Source of the DNA: Paenibacillus rhizovicinus
GTDB taxonomy: Bacteria; Bacillota; Bacilli; Paenibacillales; Paenibacillaceae
Direction of reading: 5' to 3'
Assembly: GCF_010365285.1 (NCBI RefSeq)
Contig: NZ_CP048286.1
Coordinates: 2,003,001 to 2,067,000 of the forward strand
Length of the DNA stretch: 64,000 bases
Shown here piece after piece: positions 29,950 to 42,244 of the stretch. The notes beneath the pieces were generated by a model. It made no database searches, had not been told where the DNA came from, and saw only the letters and a program-made list of their open reading frames with translations. Within the stretch, counting starts at the first letter, position 1. Each line of letters opens with the position of its first letter. Position numbers and translations under genes: made by a program.

Positions 29950-31999
29950 TGATATGCAACTCCCTCGCCTTACGCTTGATTTCATCTATCGACAAGGTAA
30001 AGTGGCTAATTGTTGCAGCCAAGTCCGAGGTGAAATGCTCATATAACTCGCTTCCTTGAGGCAATCCGTCACGTGTTGTAAGAGAACCGATTAAATCACC
30101 GAAGTGCTCTGCTGAGCCTCTAATTTTAGTTAGAATTCTTTGTTTGACCTGTAAATCCATCGCATCTTCCCGTTTAATAGAGGGCTCACCACTTTCGTCC
30201 ACTGGAATGTTATTTAAAAATAAGCCTATCCGTTCCAATGCACGAAAAGACACTCCTTTTTGTTTATCAAAACTTTGAACAGTGTCATGTAACCGATCAA
30301 AGAATTCTAGCTCAGAGTCGTTAAATGCAGACCAAGCATTACGATTAAAATTCCAAGAACGGTACGTATTCCGATTGCGATATAGCTCCATAAAATTATC
30401 ATTCGTGAACTCTTGCTCAAAACTTTCTGCTATTGATTTTTTGTGAGAAGTAAACTTCATTTTTCTCGGTGTTACAATATTGGCTCTGTCCAATAAACGA
30501 TCTGAAAAGTCCTTAGTTGTTTCATCCATATTTGCTGTACCAATGAAAATTACATTATCTCCAATCTCAATCGATGCAGGGTATTTAGCTGAATTATGAC
30601 AAACGGCATCCTGGCTCCAAAGTTTAAGTTGTCTGTAACTGTCGTCTTCATCTAGTTCAAGCAGAGATATAAAGGGAGCAAACCAATATTCAACTTGTGA
30701 TAAATTCATTTCATCAAAGATGACCATATGCATTTGCGTTTTATTGTTCTTGGCATGAATCAGAAAATCCACCAACCCTGTTTCCGACGGTACATATAAC
30801 CCGGTACCCGAATTATGAAAACCTATTAGGTCTTCTGGTTCAGTAAAGGATGGACTAATTGGTAAAACAAGTAAAGTGCCAGCCTGTTTGGACAACCCCA
30901 ACGTTTTGGCATATTGTAACGCAAGCTGGCTCTTCCCTGTACCGCTCATTCCAGAAAGTATAGTTATTGGATTTGTCTTAATACTGATATGGAAGTTTAT
31001 CAGATCTTCTCGCTCATAACATAGTTTTTTTGTTAATGCATTGTTCTGGAGATCCAAAAGAAACAGCTGTTCTAGCCTTTGTGCATCAGTAGGAATCTGC
31101 GGTAATATCGATTTAACTGCTTGTTCACCAAATTCATGATTTTGATCAGCCAATACTACAATCGGTATTGCGACTTCTTCAAGTGGTTCTTCGGAAACTG
31201 AATAGATGCCTTGTCCTTCACTTGAAAATCTCTCATGAAGCTCTATTAAATATCCTTCATCAATAAACACTAAATTATCTGGGCTGGCAATAACTTGCCG
31301 TTGTCTAAGTTTCGAAGCATCCACTTTTATTTTGAGAACTTCTCTTGGTGAGGATTGTAACCATCCGTTCTTTTTTCCCGGGTCTTTCTTCCAACCTTCT
31401 TTAAATGCATAAATATAATCATCACAGATCACGTAATCTGGCTGAAACATACTGTGATGGAAATCCTTGAACAGTATAAGCCTTGATTCCTTTAGTGATT
31501 CTTCGAATTTCCGCATATCAGAAGTAACTGGAACCGGTACGTATTCAGTATTGAGATCAACTTCCACATCTTCAAGAGAAATAATCTCTAGATTCTTAAA
31601 AATCTTTCCCTCATTTGTAATCGATATTTTCGGGCGAAAGACAATAATTTTATTTTCAAGGCGTTCTCTTACCTTCTTTAATTTGTTTTCCACATCTGTT
31701 GTATATGTAACATTACCCGGCATAAGATTACGCGGGAATGATTCCTCGAAACCTATATAATGAGTGGAGAATCCCGTGTCACGGGTATAATGATCCAATT
31801 CAATAATAGGTTCGGGTTGGGAACTGATGGGTCTAACAAAGAAACATATTTTATATCCATTCTTAGTAATCGTTACCGCTTCATTGGGATCTTCACCCAA
31901 GTTTGGGAAGTCTATAGGATCTGAGGCCAATACTCCCAACAAGTAGTTCGAGCTGCATTCCTGAAGTTGTAATTTCAAGTTCCTATCAATATCAATCAT
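29933..31999 (-). CDS. McrB-type AAA+ ATPase
   Basis: A 688-residue protein. The AAA+ module occupies about residues 340-560: Walker A GMSGTGKS (about 351), Walker B 'MVIFDEMNLSQVEYWF' (about 428) and 'IGTANMDETTKDFSDRLLDRAN' split near residues 490-510, the typical McrB-family sensor region. The first 330 residues form an N-terminal domain that I cannot assign; in McrB proteins this part recognises modified DNA or other targets. GGAGG and AAGGGAA precede ATG 31999. It is 5 bases after the coiled-coil gene and overlaps the nuclease gene. Whether it uses GTP, as E. coli McrB does, cannot be told. Confidence 0.85.
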   Translation of the reverse strand: MIDIDRNLKLQLQECSSNYLLGVLASDPIDFPNLGEDPNEAVTITKNGYKICFFVRPISSQPEPIIELDHYTRDTGFSTHYIGFEESFPRNLMPGNVTYTTDVENKLKKVRERLENKIIVFRPKISITNEGKIFKNLEIISLEDVEVDLNTEYVPVPVTSDMRKFEESLKESRLILFKDFHHSMFQPDYVICDDYIYAFKEGWKKDPGKKNGWLQSSPREVLKIKVDASKLRQRQVIASPDNLVFIDEGYLIELHERFSSEGQGIYSVSEEPLEEVAIPIVVLADQNHEFGEQAVKSILPQIPTDAQRLEQLFLLDLQNNALTKKLCYEREDLINFHISIKTNPITILSGMSGTGKSQLALQYAKTLGLSKQAGTLLVLPISPSFTEPEDLIGFHNSGTGLYVPSETGLVDFLIHAKNNKTQMHMVIFDEMNLSQVEYWFAPFISLLELDEDDSYRQLKLWSQDAVCHNSAKYPASIEIGDNVIFIGTANMDETTKDFSDRLLDRANIVTPRKMKFTSHKKSIAESFEQEFTNDNFMELYRNRNTYRSWNFNRNAWSAFNDSELEFFDRLHDTVQSFDKQKGVSFRALERIGLFLNNIPVDESGEPSIKREDAMDLQVKQRILTKIRGSAEHFGDLIGSLTTRDGLPQGSELYEHFTSDLAATISHFTLSIDEIKRKARELHINDYAS

Positions 32000-32004
32000 T
32001 TCCC

Positions 32005-33366
32005 TTAAACCTCCAGTAATTGAAACTTTTCATGAGATATACGTTCAAACAACTCTTTCATGTTTCTTGCGATAAAGTATTTTGGTTCAATCTTATTCTT
32101 CGCACAATATTCTTGAATATTGTAAATCATAGAAGAATTTAAACCGTCTCGCTGGAAAAACACCTTAGTGAACTTTGTCAGTATGTTCTTCTTTTGATTC
32201 CAATCTTTGAGCGGAAAAGAGACGATCTCCGGAAAGAATTGTCTAAAGAGCTCATTCTCACCTGTGTAAACAACAGCAAACTCCTGAAATGGACTTTCAC
32301 CACTAAATTCAAAATTTATGTTTTCAACCTTTTGTTTACTAATATTTAGCTGGTTTTGTAATTCTTGAAATTCTAACTTCAATTCCTTTATGACCCGTTC
32401 ATTTTCTTGTTTCTGTGTGTCCATTTTCATAACATATTCGTTGCTAAGGCTTGTCATTTCATTATTCAAGTTTTGAATTAATACGCTTGATTCCTTTTTC
32501 TCTTTTTCAAATAGCCTTTTATCCCTATCATACTCCTTAGCTTTCTCCTTAATCATTTCGTAATCTGCTAAATTCTGTGTTAGTAGCTTGATATCGAGTT
32601 CCAACTGTTCAAATCGTGACTGAACCAAGTCATCTTTCAATCGGTATTCCTTTGCAAAGGTATACGCAACATGCAAAATCATACCTAAGCGGATATCCGT
32701 AGTTAACTCGGGATGTGTGGCAAGAAAAGCATAGTATAATAGATATTCAGGCTCATCATAAAATTCATATTTCTTGTTTTCAAATTCAAGAAGAGTCAAC
32801 TCAGAAATTATTTTTTCTAAATTTACTAAACACTCCAACTCATCTTTTGCAAAATGCTTTTTTAAGTCAATGAGAAAAAGATTAAGGCCCTCCTCTCCGA
32901 TAAACCTTGAGTTTTCACGCAAATAACGTTCTGCTTCTTCTTGGGTTTCAAAACCCGTTTCAAAAGCAAATAATGGTTTATTCTCTTCTAGATTCTGAAC
33001 CATCAACGGAAGCTTCTCTTTAAGAGCCTCTAACTGATAAAGTTGCGCTAATGCAAATTTGATATAATCAGGAATCATTTTATTGCTATATAGAACACGA
33101 AACATTGTTTTCGCATCCATTTTCCCAAACAGTTCATCATTCTCTTGACTCTTGTAATTAGATAAATGACTGTATAGTGGGTTTCCCTTGACGCCTCGTT
33201 TCTTACGTATATTTGTGGTCTGTCCCTTAAAAATATTCCGAATATGCGCCTTCTTTTGCTGCAAATTGGGACTTTTAAAGCCTGGTACGGTTTCCGAAAA
33301 CTCTTTTAGTATCCTTGATGCAGTTTTGTCATCAATTAGCTCCACGTAAAGATCTACCTCGTTCAC
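32005..33366 (-). CDS. coiled-coil protein of the McrBC-like operon
   Basis: A 453-residue protein not matching a family I can name. Residues about 1-255 are largely helical ('IPDYIKFALAQLYQLEALKEKLP'). Residues about 262-349 are a strong coiled coil (heptads through 'KEKKESSVLIQNLNNEM' and 'LKLEFQELQNQLNISK'). A C-terminal domain of about 100 residues follows. The start is GTG 33366 with AGGGGGGA 6 bases upstream. It is the first gene of the defence-like operon. Coiled-coil proteins next to McrB/McrC homologues are the hallmark of the CoCoNuT group of type IV-like restriction systems; membership here is inferred. Confidence 0.7.
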   Translation of the reverse strand: MNEVDLYVELIDDKTASRILKEFSETVPGFKSPNLQQKKAHIRNIFKGQTTNIRKKRGVKGNPLYSHLSNYKSQENDELFGKMDAKTMFRVLYSNKMIPDYIKFALAQLYQLEALKEKLPLMVQNLEENKPLFAFETGFETQEEAERYLRENSRFIGEEGLNLFLIDLKKHFAKDELECLVNLEKIISELTLLEFENKKYEFYDEPEYLLYYAFLATHPELTTDIRLGMILHVAYTFAKEYRLKDDLVQSRFEQLELDIKLLTQNLADYEMIKEKAKEYDRDKRLFEKEKKESSVLIQNLNNEMTSLSNEYVMKMDTQKQENERVIKELKLEFQELQNQLNISKQKVENINFEFSGESPFQEFAVVYTGENELFRQFFPEIVSFPLKDWNQKKNILTKFTKVFFQRDGLNSSMIYNIQEYCAKNKIEPKYFIARNMKELFERISHEKFQLLEV

Positions 33367-33797
33367 TTACATCCCCCCTAATTCTTTCGATATATATTAA
33401 TAAGCACTCCTGTAGACCTAGATATTTTACCATATATATATTTATTTGTTGTAAATTCCCGATATAAAAAGTTGTTTATAGAACCAAAACCAACATCGCA
33501 GGTAGCTTCTTATGCTGTACGTAGATAACGCATTACTATTTCCATCAAACGTTTTTAAAAGCAGATAAGGATTTTCTGAAAACTTTGCTTTAATATTACT
33601 TTAAATTCAGATTACAATATGAGGCGCAAACACATAGTCGTGTTTGCGCCCCTATTGTTGCCTATAGGTTATTTTGAATTAACTTGAACTCTACTAAGAA
33701 TGGTATGTCTACCGGAATCATCCCAATGCAACTAAGCAGTTGCGTCATACAACGGCATCGTCCCTTCGCCTACCGCTGTCTCCATCCTAACTTTTCC
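33367..33797. other. intergenic region upstream of the McrBC-like operon
   Basis: 431 bases without a supported gene. The AT-rich part (33367-33620) should contain the operon promoter; a TAAAAT with a preceding TGG near 33431 on the minus strand is the best -10 candidate. A perfect 11-bp hairpin GGCGCAAACAC/GTGTTTGCGCC sits at 33623-33650 and marks the return to GC-rich sequence. Nothing else recognised. Confidence 0.55.
33623..33650. terminator. hairpin at the island boundary
   Basis: A perfect 11-bp stem with a 6-base loop (ATAGTC). There is no long T run on either side, so it is only a weak terminator candidate. Confidence 0.45.
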
Positions 33798-35285
33798 TCA
33801 GCTTTCGGACTTCTTCGCTGCCCTGTAACCGGCCAACAGCTCGGTCACCGGAATGCCGTCGATCGTCATGCCTTCCAGCCGGCAGCCGCGGATGTCGACG
33901 CCGTTCAGTTCGCAGTTGTCGAAGACGGCCCGGCTTAAGTCGCTGTCGCGGAAGACGACCGGCTCCACGTTGACCCAGCCGTCCGTCCCCGCTTCCTCTT
34001 CGAAACGACTCACATCCGCCTGCGGGCGCGCGATGTGTTCGAACACCGTTCCGCCAAGCTGCGTATGACGGATATGCACATTCGAGAAGTAGATATGCTC
34101 CCACGCCGAGTTGACGAAATTCACGTGAACGAGCGACGCATCCCGCATGTCGACGCCATGGAACTCGGCACCTTTGAAGCAGGCCATATGGACTTTCGCG
34201 TTCCGCAGATCCTGCAGTTCGAAGCCGCCTTTCTCATCGAAAACACGCTTGTCGGTCAGCGGCGCCGCCCGTTCGGCACGAACGACCGGAAAATGCAGCT
34301 CGATGACGGATTCCTCGCTGTCCGGACCTATAAATCTCGCGTCATAACGCTCATACTCGAATGCATCGACCACCTCGAACTCGCTCTGCTGCGAACGCCA
34401 GCTGCCGTGAAAGAAGCCCCATGCCTCATGAATGCAAGACAACGGCCCTCGATAAGCAACGACAGCGAATTCGTTCGCGGGTATAAAACGCTCCGTCATC
34501 CCTTCCGGAACAGGCGCATGATCATCCTCCGCCGCTTCAACGCAGGCCAAATACAAGAAATTCTGGCCGGCACCGAAAGGCGGCTCGTACGTGAAGAGCC
34601 CGTAGGATTCGCCGCAGGCGCGAATGTCCTTCCAACCGTTGCTAAGACGGTGGAACTCCTCCCATATGGCCGGTATGACGGTTTGCGGATTTTCTCCCTC
34701 CTGCTGCCGAACGAACCGCTCGATGCCGACGACGCGCCTTGCCGGGAGTGCTTTCATTTCGAAGCTTTCAATACGCGGGAAACGATCCGCCTCAACTGCT
34801 TGTCCGCTCTTGATGGGCGCGTAGATATCATAGTCGACGAATTTGATCTCCGAACGGGGAATGTCGAACGGATTGACCGGCTTCAGCCGATTCGCTTCGA
34901 AGCCGAACGAGCCTTCGGATACATCTCTCTCGATGCCTTCCCGTTCAAACCATTGCGACAGGAAACCGTAGGCTTCATCCAGCCCGCCGATGTCTCCGCG
35001 GACGGTCAACTTCGCATACGTGCGCGCCGGAATCGTGATCGTCTCCAAGTCTGCGGGCAGTCCCTCGAATCCGCTCACTTCGACGCCGGTCCACAGTTCG
35101 CGCACGCCGGTCGCCCATTGCCACTCCGGGATAAACACCAAGCCGTAATCCTTGTTTTTCACAGCCGAATGGCCCTCGAGCAGTTCGCGATTGCGATGCC
35201 AGGCGTCGCGCGTGGACTTCCCGTTCATCTCCGAGCGAATGACCGCCGCTTTCATTTCCGGCATGTCTACAATTCGTACTCGCAT
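33798..35285 (-). CDS. effector-binding (GyrI-like) and pentapeptide repeat fusion protein
   Basis: A 495-residue protein. Residues about 1-155 and 170-335 look like two effector-binding domains of the AraC_E_bind/GyrI-like class ('MPEMKAAVIRSEM' and 'LPARRVVGIERFVRQ' starts; 'PARTYAKLTVRGDI' and 'PANEFAVVAYRGPL' signature strands). Residues about 350-480 are irregular pentapeptide repeats ('FKGAEFHGVDMRDASLVHVNF', 'FRDSDLSRAVFDNCELNGVDI', each split). No DNA-binding domain is present. GGAGG precedes ATG 35285. It lies 20 bases after the VOC gene, probably one transcript. Either small-molecule sequestration or a gyrase-protecting role is conceivable; neither is shown. Confidence 0.78.
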   Translation of the reverse strand: MRVRIVDMPEMKAAVIRSEMNGKSTRDAWHRNRELLEGHSAVKNKDYGLVFIPEWQWATGVRELWTGVEVSGFEGLPADLETITIPARTYAKLTVRGDIGGLDEAYGFLSQWFEREGIERDVSEGSFGFEANRLKPVNPFDIPRSEIKFVDYDIYAPIKSGQAVEADRFPRIESFEMKALPARRVVGIERFVRQQEGENPQTVIPAIWEEFHRLSNGWKDIRACGESYGLFTYEPPFGAGQNFLYLACVEAAEDDHAPVPEGMTERFIPANEFAVVAYRGPLSCIHEAWGFFHGSWRSQQSEFEVVDAFEYERYDARFIGPDSEESVIELHFPVVRAERAAPLTDKRVFDEKGGFELQDLRNAKVHMACFKGAEFHGVDMRDASLVHVNFVNSAWEHIYFSNVHIRHTQLGGTVFEHIARPQADVSRFEEEAGTDGWVNVEPVVFRDSDLSRAVFDNCELNGVDIRGCRLEGMTIDGIPVTELLAGYRAAKKSES

Positions 35286-35305
35286 GGATTCTCAGCCTCC
35301 AAAGG

Positions 35306-36085
35306 TCAGAATGAAACGAGATCTTGCGTAATCATCAAGACATTGCCGTCTTCGTCGCGAATGTTGAAATAACTGACCGTCGGCAGCCGCTGAATGTCGT
35401 AGACGACTTCGAATCCATGCTGAAGCGCTTCGCTCTTCGCGCGCTCAATATCATAGGCGCTGAGCTTAAGCAGCGGCGCGCCCCGTTCCGTTACCGGCGC
35501 TTCCTCCATGCCATGCGAATCCAGCATCAGATGCGTGCCGTTGTCGATGTGGAACAGATGGAGTTTGCCGTACCGATCTTCTTCCCGCACCTGCAGGCCC
35601 ATTAATTTGCCGTAACGTTCCACGGCAAGGTCCAAGTCGCGGACCCATAGGATGCCGGCATTGATTTGCGGCTGGATACTGTTGTGCGCCCGGCCTCCGT
35701 CAATCCCGCCGAAAGCCAGATGGTACCCGTCCGGATCCTCGACGACGAACTCTTTCCACGGACCGAGGTCTTCGTAAACGACAGGCTCTCGGGCGAACTT
35801 GGCTCCTTTGCTCTTGAACTCTTCGTACAGGCTGTCGAGTCCTGCCCATGTTTCCGTATAGCCTTGCACGTCGATTCCCGTATCCGCGCCTGTCTCCGCC
35901 GGGTTCGGCACCGGCTTGAATCCTTCGGGCGCCTGATGCAGCTTCAGCGCCATGCCGTTCAAACCGTCCCGCTCCGCCCACCAGTCCGTAACGTCGAAGC
36001 CCAGCACTTCCCTGTAATACCGCCGCGACCGCGCGATATCCGACACGACCAGCACGCTGAGCGAACTGCCGATCTGTTTCCCCAT
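35306..36085 (-). CDS. VOC family protein, two glyoxalase-like domains
   Basis: A 259-residue protein with two vicinal-oxygen-chelate modules (about residues 1-130 and 140-259). The first starts 'LSVLVVSDIARSRRYYREVLGF', the second 'AGILWVRDLDLAVERYGKLMG'; metal-type 'DPDGYHLAF' and 'DEDGNVLMI' ends are present in each half. Members are glyoxalases, dioxygenases or drug-binding resistance proteins; the substrate cannot be assigned. GGGAGG precedes ATG 36085 at normal spacing. A perfect 16-base palindrome lies 35 bases upstream, and the effector-binding fusion gene follows in the same unit. Confidence 0.83.
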   Translation of the reverse strand: MGKQIGSSLSVLVVSDIARSRRYYREVLGFDVTDWWAERDGLNGMALKLHQAPEGFKPVPNPAETGADTGIDVQGYTETWAGLDSLYEEFKSKGAKFAREPVVYEDLGPWKEFVVEDPDGYHLAFGGIDGGRAHNSIQPQINAGILWVRDLDLAVERYGKLMGLQVREEDRYGKLHLFHIDNGTHLMLDSHGMEEAPVTERGAPLLKLSAYDIERAKSEALQHGFEVVYDIQRLPTVSYFNIRDEDGNVLMITQDLVSF

Positions 36086-36119
36086 CTGTAATCGCCTCCC
36101 GCAAGAATGAGATGAATAT

Positions 36120-36135
36120 GCGAATATATATTCGC
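36120..36135. promoter_or_regulatory. perfect 16-bp palindrome, candidate operator
   Basis: GCGAATATATATTCGC, completely self-complementary, located 35 bases upstream of the VOC gene start. This is the size and position of a dimeric repressor site. No regulator gene is adjacent. Confidence 0.5.
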
Positions 36136-36230
36136 CTTTTTAATGGGAATTCCTTCTAGTTCTCCTAAAAATATTGCAATGGGGCTTATAAAATACCGGC
36201 CGGCCATCCCAGCATCGTTGGACGCCTAAC

Positions 36231-36272
36231 AAAAAAACCTCCAATTCCACGTTACGAGTGGAATTGAAGGTT
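36231..36272 (-). terminator. terminator of the MFS gene
   Basis: AACCTTCAATTCCAC (36272-36258) pairs with GTGGAATTGGAGGTT (36250-36236), followed by seven T on the minus strand. Confidence 0.8.
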
Positions 36273-36325
36273 CTTTACGTTGCATATGCGCCCGCTTATC
36301 CGGACAGTCCGCTCGCGTCACGCAG

Positions 36326-37549
36326 CTACGACGCCGCGCGCCGGTCAGGCGGAAGCAAGACGGCCAGCAGTCCGAGCAGCGGCAGGATGCTGGTGTAGTT
36401 CATCACCTTGTCCAGCCCCCATGCCTCGGCCGCATGGCCAAGCACGATCGCGCCAAGCGCCCCCATGCCGAAGGCGAAACCCGTGATCAAGCCGGACGCC
36501 ATGCCCACGTTGTTCGGAATAAGCTCCTGCGCGTAGACGACGCTGACCGAGAAGCCCGACATCAGAATAAACCCGAGCACGAAACTGACGGGATATACCC
36601 AGCCGAGCGCCAAATGCGGCAGCAGCAGCGCGAACGGCGCAGCGCCGCCGATCGAGGATACGATCATCCGCTTCCGTCCGATCCTGTCCGCCAGCACGCC
36701 GCCGAAGAATGTACCGAGCACCCCGGCCGCCATGAACAGGAAGATCGGCACCTGCGCCGCTTTGACCGACAACCCGTACTTCTCTTCCGCGAAGAAATTG
36801 TAGAAGTTGGAGATGCCGCTCATATACCACGATCTCGCGAACACCATGATCACCAGCACCGACATCGCGAACAGGATAACGGACCGCGTCGCAGGCGCGG
36901 CACTCGGAGCTGCGGCTGCGGCTCTTCCCTTCTTGGCCGGCTTGCCGTGTTCGTTCAGCTGCGTCTTGTACCAAGGCACGACGCGGAGGAGCACCGCGAT
37001 CGCCGCTGCGGCCAGCAACGTTCCCCAGATCGCGCCGGGCTGGCCGAGCGGGAGGAAAATGAAAATCGTCATGAGCGGCGCCAACGAGCTGCCCGTATTC
37101 CCGCCGACTTGATAGATGGACTGCGCAAGCCCCCGGCGGCCGCCCGAAGCGAAATAGACGACCCGCGAGCCTTCCGGATGAAACACCGCGGAACCGAGGC
37201 CGACGAATACGACCGATAACAATACATAGATGAAGCCCGGCGCATAAGCCAGTCCGGCCATGCCGAGCAGGCTCATCCCCATCCCGGCCGGCAGCATCCA
37301 CGGCATGGGACGCTTGTCCGAGAAGTAGCCGACGATCGGCTGCATGACGGATGACGTCATATTGAGCGTGAAGGCGATCCAGCCCATCTGTCCATAGGTG
37401 AGATGAAGCGAATCTTTGAAGACCGGAAACAAGGCACTTACGACCGCCTGCATCGTATCGTTCAATAGATGAACGGAGCTGATCGCGAACAGAATCGCGT
37501 ACACTGTACCGGTCCGCAGTACAGCCGTGCGCGCAGCAGCTGTTGTCAA
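36326..37549 (-). CDS. MFS transporter, fosmidomycin resistance (Fsr)-like
   Basis: About 407 residues with around twelve transmembrane helices. The motifs 'SSVHLLNDTMQAVVSALFPVF', split near the first helix, and 'GLGSAVFHPEGSRVVYFASGG' are typical of the Fsr subfamily of major facilitator drug/proton antiporters. I favour the TTG at 37549 because AAAGGTGG lies 8 bases upstream; the ATG at 37570 (7 residues longer) has no ribosome site. Expected role is export of a small toxic molecule or metabolite. It is divergent from the HlyD-type adaptor gene. Confidence 0.85.
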   Translation of the reverse strand: MTTAAARTAVLRTGTVYAILFAISSVHLLNDTMQAVVSALFPVFKDSLHLTYGQMGWIAFTLNMTSSVMQPIVGYFSDKRPMPWMLPAGMGMSLLGMAGLAYAPGFIYVLLSVVFVGLGSAVFHPEGSRVVYFASGGRRGLAQSIYQVGGNTGSSLAPLMTIFIFLPLGQPGAIWGTLLAAAAIAVLLRVVPWYKTQLNEHGKPAKKGRAAAAAPSAAPATRSVILFAMSVLVIMVFARSWYMSGISNFYNFFAEEKYGLSVKAAQVPIFLFMAAGVLGTFFGGVLADRIGRKRMIVSSIGGAAPFALLLPHLALGWVYPVSFVLGFILMSGFSVSVVYAQELIPNNVGMASGLITGFAFGMGALGAIVLGHAAEAWGLDKVMNYTSILPLLGLLAVLLPPDRRAAS

Positions 37550-37635
37550 CGTGCTAACCACCTTTCGCATACTCGTATCTAGTTTGACATTCTCTCATTT
37601 TACCATTTTTGGCAGGATGAACGTCTATGAAAACG

Positions 37636-37664
37636 TTGACATGACTATTCGCCGCAGTTATGCT
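37636..37664 (+). promoter_or_regulatory. promoter of the adaptor gene
   Basis: A consensus TTGACA (37636-37641), a 17-base spacer and TATGCT (37659-37664). A TATAAT at 37670-37675 is an alternative -10 without a matching -35. Confidence 0.5.
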
Positions 37665-37733
37665 TTGTATATAATGACATATTTGGTACAAGCCGTACTC
37701 CATCACAAATATGAAGGGAGAATCTCTCCTGCT

Positions 37734-38777
37734 ATGATTCATGCAAAGTCGTCCTTTCGCCGTTTCCTGCCTCGCCGCGCAGCCGCCTTGTGCGTCGCGG
37801 TGACGCTGCTGACCGGCTGCTCCGTCCTGCCGAACGAAGAAGAACCGCTCGACCCGCCGAAGCTGACCTCGAAAACCGAGGAGCACGAGGTCGCTCCCGT
37901 CACTCGCGGCAACATGGAGCTGTATCTGACTTCCTCTGCCACCGCCGTTTCCGACGTAAATGAAAGCGTATCCTTTCCGGAATCCGGCGGCATTCTGAAG
38001 AAGTTTTACGTTGCCGAAGGCGATCACGTCAAAACCGGCGCGCCGATCGCGGAGCTGGATACCGGCGACTTGCCGATCAGGCTCAAGCTGCAGAAACTAA
38101 CGGTCGAGCAGCGGGAGCTCTCGTATCAAGACGCCGTCATGCAGGGCGCGGACTCGGATGACGTGCGCAATGCCAAGATCAGCGTGGAAGCCGAGAAGCT
38201 GCAGCTGGACGCGCTTCAGAAGGAGTATAACAAGGCTTTGCTGTTCTCTCCGGCCGACGGCATGATTACGTACTTGAACGATTTGAAGCCCGGCGAAGCC
38301 GTAACGGCCAACGACACAATGGCCGTCATCGCGAATCCGAACAAAGTGAATTTCGTCTATGAGGCCACCGACGTCTCCAAGATCAAAGCCGTGAAAGACG
38401 GCACCGAGGTTGCGCTGAACCTGGACGATAAGTCATACAACGGCAAAGTTATTCAAACGCCGTCAACCGCACCGAAGAGCACCGACGACGCGCTCAACCG
38501 CCGCAACGCCAAGTCGCTCGTCATTGCCTTGGACGCGCCGCAGCCGGCTTTGAAGATCGGTTCTTACGCGGACATCAAGCTGTTCCTGGATAAGCGCGAC
38601 AACGTGCTGATGATTCCTCGCCCGGCGCTGAAATCGATGTTCGGCAGAAATTTCGTCGAAACGATCGAGAATGACCGCGTCAAGGAAGTGGATGTCGAGA
38701 TCGGCCTCCGTACGAGCGACAGCATTGAAATCGTCAAAGGCCTTGAAGAAGGGCAAAGCGTCGTCGTCGACAATTAA
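37734..38777 (+). CDS. HlyD/RND-type periplasmic adaptor (membrane fusion) lipoprotein
   Basis: A 347-residue lipoprotein: signal peptide with lipobox LLTGC, lipoyl/barrel-sandwich halves ('VSFPESGGILKKFYVAEGDHVKTGAPIAELD' region split near residues 75-110), a short helical hairpin ('EQRELSYQDAVMQGADSDDVRNAKISVEAEKL' region) and a beta-barrel C-terminus ending 'EGQSVVVDN'. Adaptors link a pump to the cell surface. No permease or ATPase follows, so its partner must be encoded elsewhere, or it is orphaned. ATG 37734 was chosen for the lipoprotein signal; GAAGGGAG lies 13 bases upstream, within a small hairpin. A large terminator follows. Confidence 0.8.
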   Translation: MIHAKSSFRRFLPRRAAALCVAVTLLTGCSVLPNEEEPLDPPKLTSKTEEHEVAPVTRGNMELYLTSSATAVSDVNESVSFPESGGILKKFYVAEGDHVKTGAPIAELDTGDLPIRLKLQKLTVEQRELSYQDAVMQGADSDDVRNAKISVEAEKLQLDALQKEYNKALLFSPADGMITYLNDLKPGEAVTANDTMAVIANPNKVNFVYEATDVSKIKAVKDGTEVALNLDDKSYNGKVIQTPSTAPKSTDDALNRRNAKSLVIALDAPQPALKIGSYADIKLFLDKRDNVLMIPRPALKSMFGRNFVETIENDRVKEVDVEIGLRTSDSIEIVKGLEEGQSVVVDN

Positions 38778-38860
38778 CTGATCGTACCATTCGAACTTAT
38801 CGATTTATTAATATGAACGCAATACTAAACCTACCGAATCACGATAGGCTCGAAATAGAA

Positions 38861-38917
38861 AAGCGCCCCGGAGGGCCGGCATACACGCGCGTGTATGCCG
38901 GCTTCGCCGGGGCGCTT
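38861..38917. terminator. very strong bidirectional terminator
   Basis: Outer stem AAGCGCCCCGG/CCGGGGCGCTT and inner perfect stem GCCGGCATACACGC/GCGTGTATGCCGGC (38875-38902). It separates the convergent adaptor and beta-galactosidase genes. Confidence 0.85.
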
Positions 38918-38924
38918 CTTGTTG

Positions 38925-42089
<3,165 letters not shown>

Positions 42090-42177
42090 TCATTAGCGTA
42101 TACGAGCCCCGGTAAGGCGTAAATATAAAAAAAAGGCGATCAGGTAGCTAAAAATAGCCCCTCCCGTCAAAACGCAG

Positions 42178-42214
42178 ACAGCCGGACGAGAGAACGAGTC
42201 TCTGTCCGGCTGCT
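42178..42214 (-). terminator. terminator of the MacAB-type operon
   Basis: GCAGCCGGACAGAGA pairs with TCTCTCGTCCGGCTG on the minus strand just after the permease stop, followed by a short T run. Confidence 0.65.
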
Positions 42215-42244
42215 TTAGAAAAGTCATCGTGCCGCTTCTTGTTC

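Noticed and set aside
27420-33660. Prophage or integrative element carrying the McrBC-like operon
   Set aside because: No integrase, transposase, tRNA or flanking direct repeats were found; only base composition supports transfer.
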